From Fidelibacterota bacterium (lineage in GTDB: Bacteria; Fidelibacterota; UBA2242; JAFGTP01), in assembly GCA_029939785.1 (NCBI GenBank), contig JAOZSG010000229.1:1-5718 (forward strand): a DNA stretch of 5,718 nt, in the 5' to 3' direction. Within the stretch, counting starts at the first letter, position 1; the number at the start of each line of letters is the position of its first letter. Shown one piece after another: positions 5,652 to 5,718 of the stretch. Under the pieces are notes generated by a model. The model had not been told where the DNA came from. It saw nothing but the letters and a program-made list of their open reading frames with translations, and made no database searches. A program made the translations under genes and the position numbers.

Positions 5652-5718
5652 CTAATCAATCATTTTTGTAATATCATCTTCAACTGTACCAATTCCGCCA
5701 ATACCAAATTTATCAACG
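5652..5718 (-). CDS. hcp: C-terminus of a probable hybrid cluster protein
   Basis: Only the last 22 codons are inside the window, ending in TAG at 5652-5654; the start lies beyond the right edge. The tail reads VDKFGIGGIGTVEDDITKMID. This agrees with my memory of hybrid cluster protein (hydroxylamine reductase) C-termini, which end in a pattern like V.KF.I..I.T.E.Dl. Hcp is a cytoplasmic iron-sulfur-oxo enzyme of anaerobes, implicated in nitric oxide reduction and in protein S-nitrosylation. That role would fit the hemerythrin, thioredoxin and DUF2249 genes nearby. The related carbon monoxide dehydrogenase CooS is the main alternative, worth keeping in mind because fhs is close, but its C-terminus as I remember it does not have this tail. 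A strong terminator follows directly, so the gene ends its own transcription unit. The call rests on a very short segment. Confidence 0.55.
   Translation of the reverse strand, partial: VDKFGIGGIGTVEDDITKMID

Overview
The window is a low-GC stretch in which every gene I can support lies on the minus strand. Read in the direction of transcription (right to left) it holds: the last 22 codons of a gene that looks like hybrid cluster protein (hcp); a gene-free spacer of about 550 bases rich in small palindromes; a DUF438-hemerythrin-PAS protein; formate-tetrahydrofolate ligase (fhs); a small thioredoxin-like protein with an unusual cysteine motif; a thioredoxin reductase (trxB); and the first 202 codons of a DUF1858-DUF2249 protein that runs off the left edge.

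The gene content suggests an anaerobic or microaerophilic bacterium: fhs for one-carbon metabolism, hcp-like, a hemerythrin fold, and DUF1858/DUF2249. The AT-rich codons and the spacer vocabulary (GCACC..GGTGC palindromes, ACGGAT and CAGGATT words, AATTAAC runs) remind me of low-GC FCB-group genomes such as Cloacimonadota, Ignavibacteria or Bacteroidota. Clear AGGA-type ribosome binding sites before four of the five visible starts fit typical Bacteroidota less well. The lineage is an inference and is not settled by this window.

Likely transcription units are as follows. The hcp-like gene ends at its own strong stem-loop terminator. The DUF438 gene and fhs are 50 bases apart and probably cotranscribed from a TATAAT-type promoter just upstream of the DUF438 gene. 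The thioredoxin-like gene has its own candidate promoter, with a TTATAAT/ATTATAA palindrome over the -35 region that resembles a PerR/Fur-family operator. A 64-base nested inverted repeat followed by T-runs separates it from trxB. trxB and the DUF1858-DUF2249 gene are 11 bases apart and almost certainly one operon.

Taken together the region reads as a redox and nitrosative/oxidative-stress neighbourhood (hcp-like, hemerythrin-PAS, thioredoxin pair, DUF1858-DUF2249) with fhs inserted in it. The most notable points are the matched oddities of the thioredoxin pair. The small protein lacks CGPC and instead has CCGRMGPMC. The reductase keeps its CATC site and its nucleotide-binding glycines but has lost all three arginines that normally bind the 2'-phosphate of NADPH.
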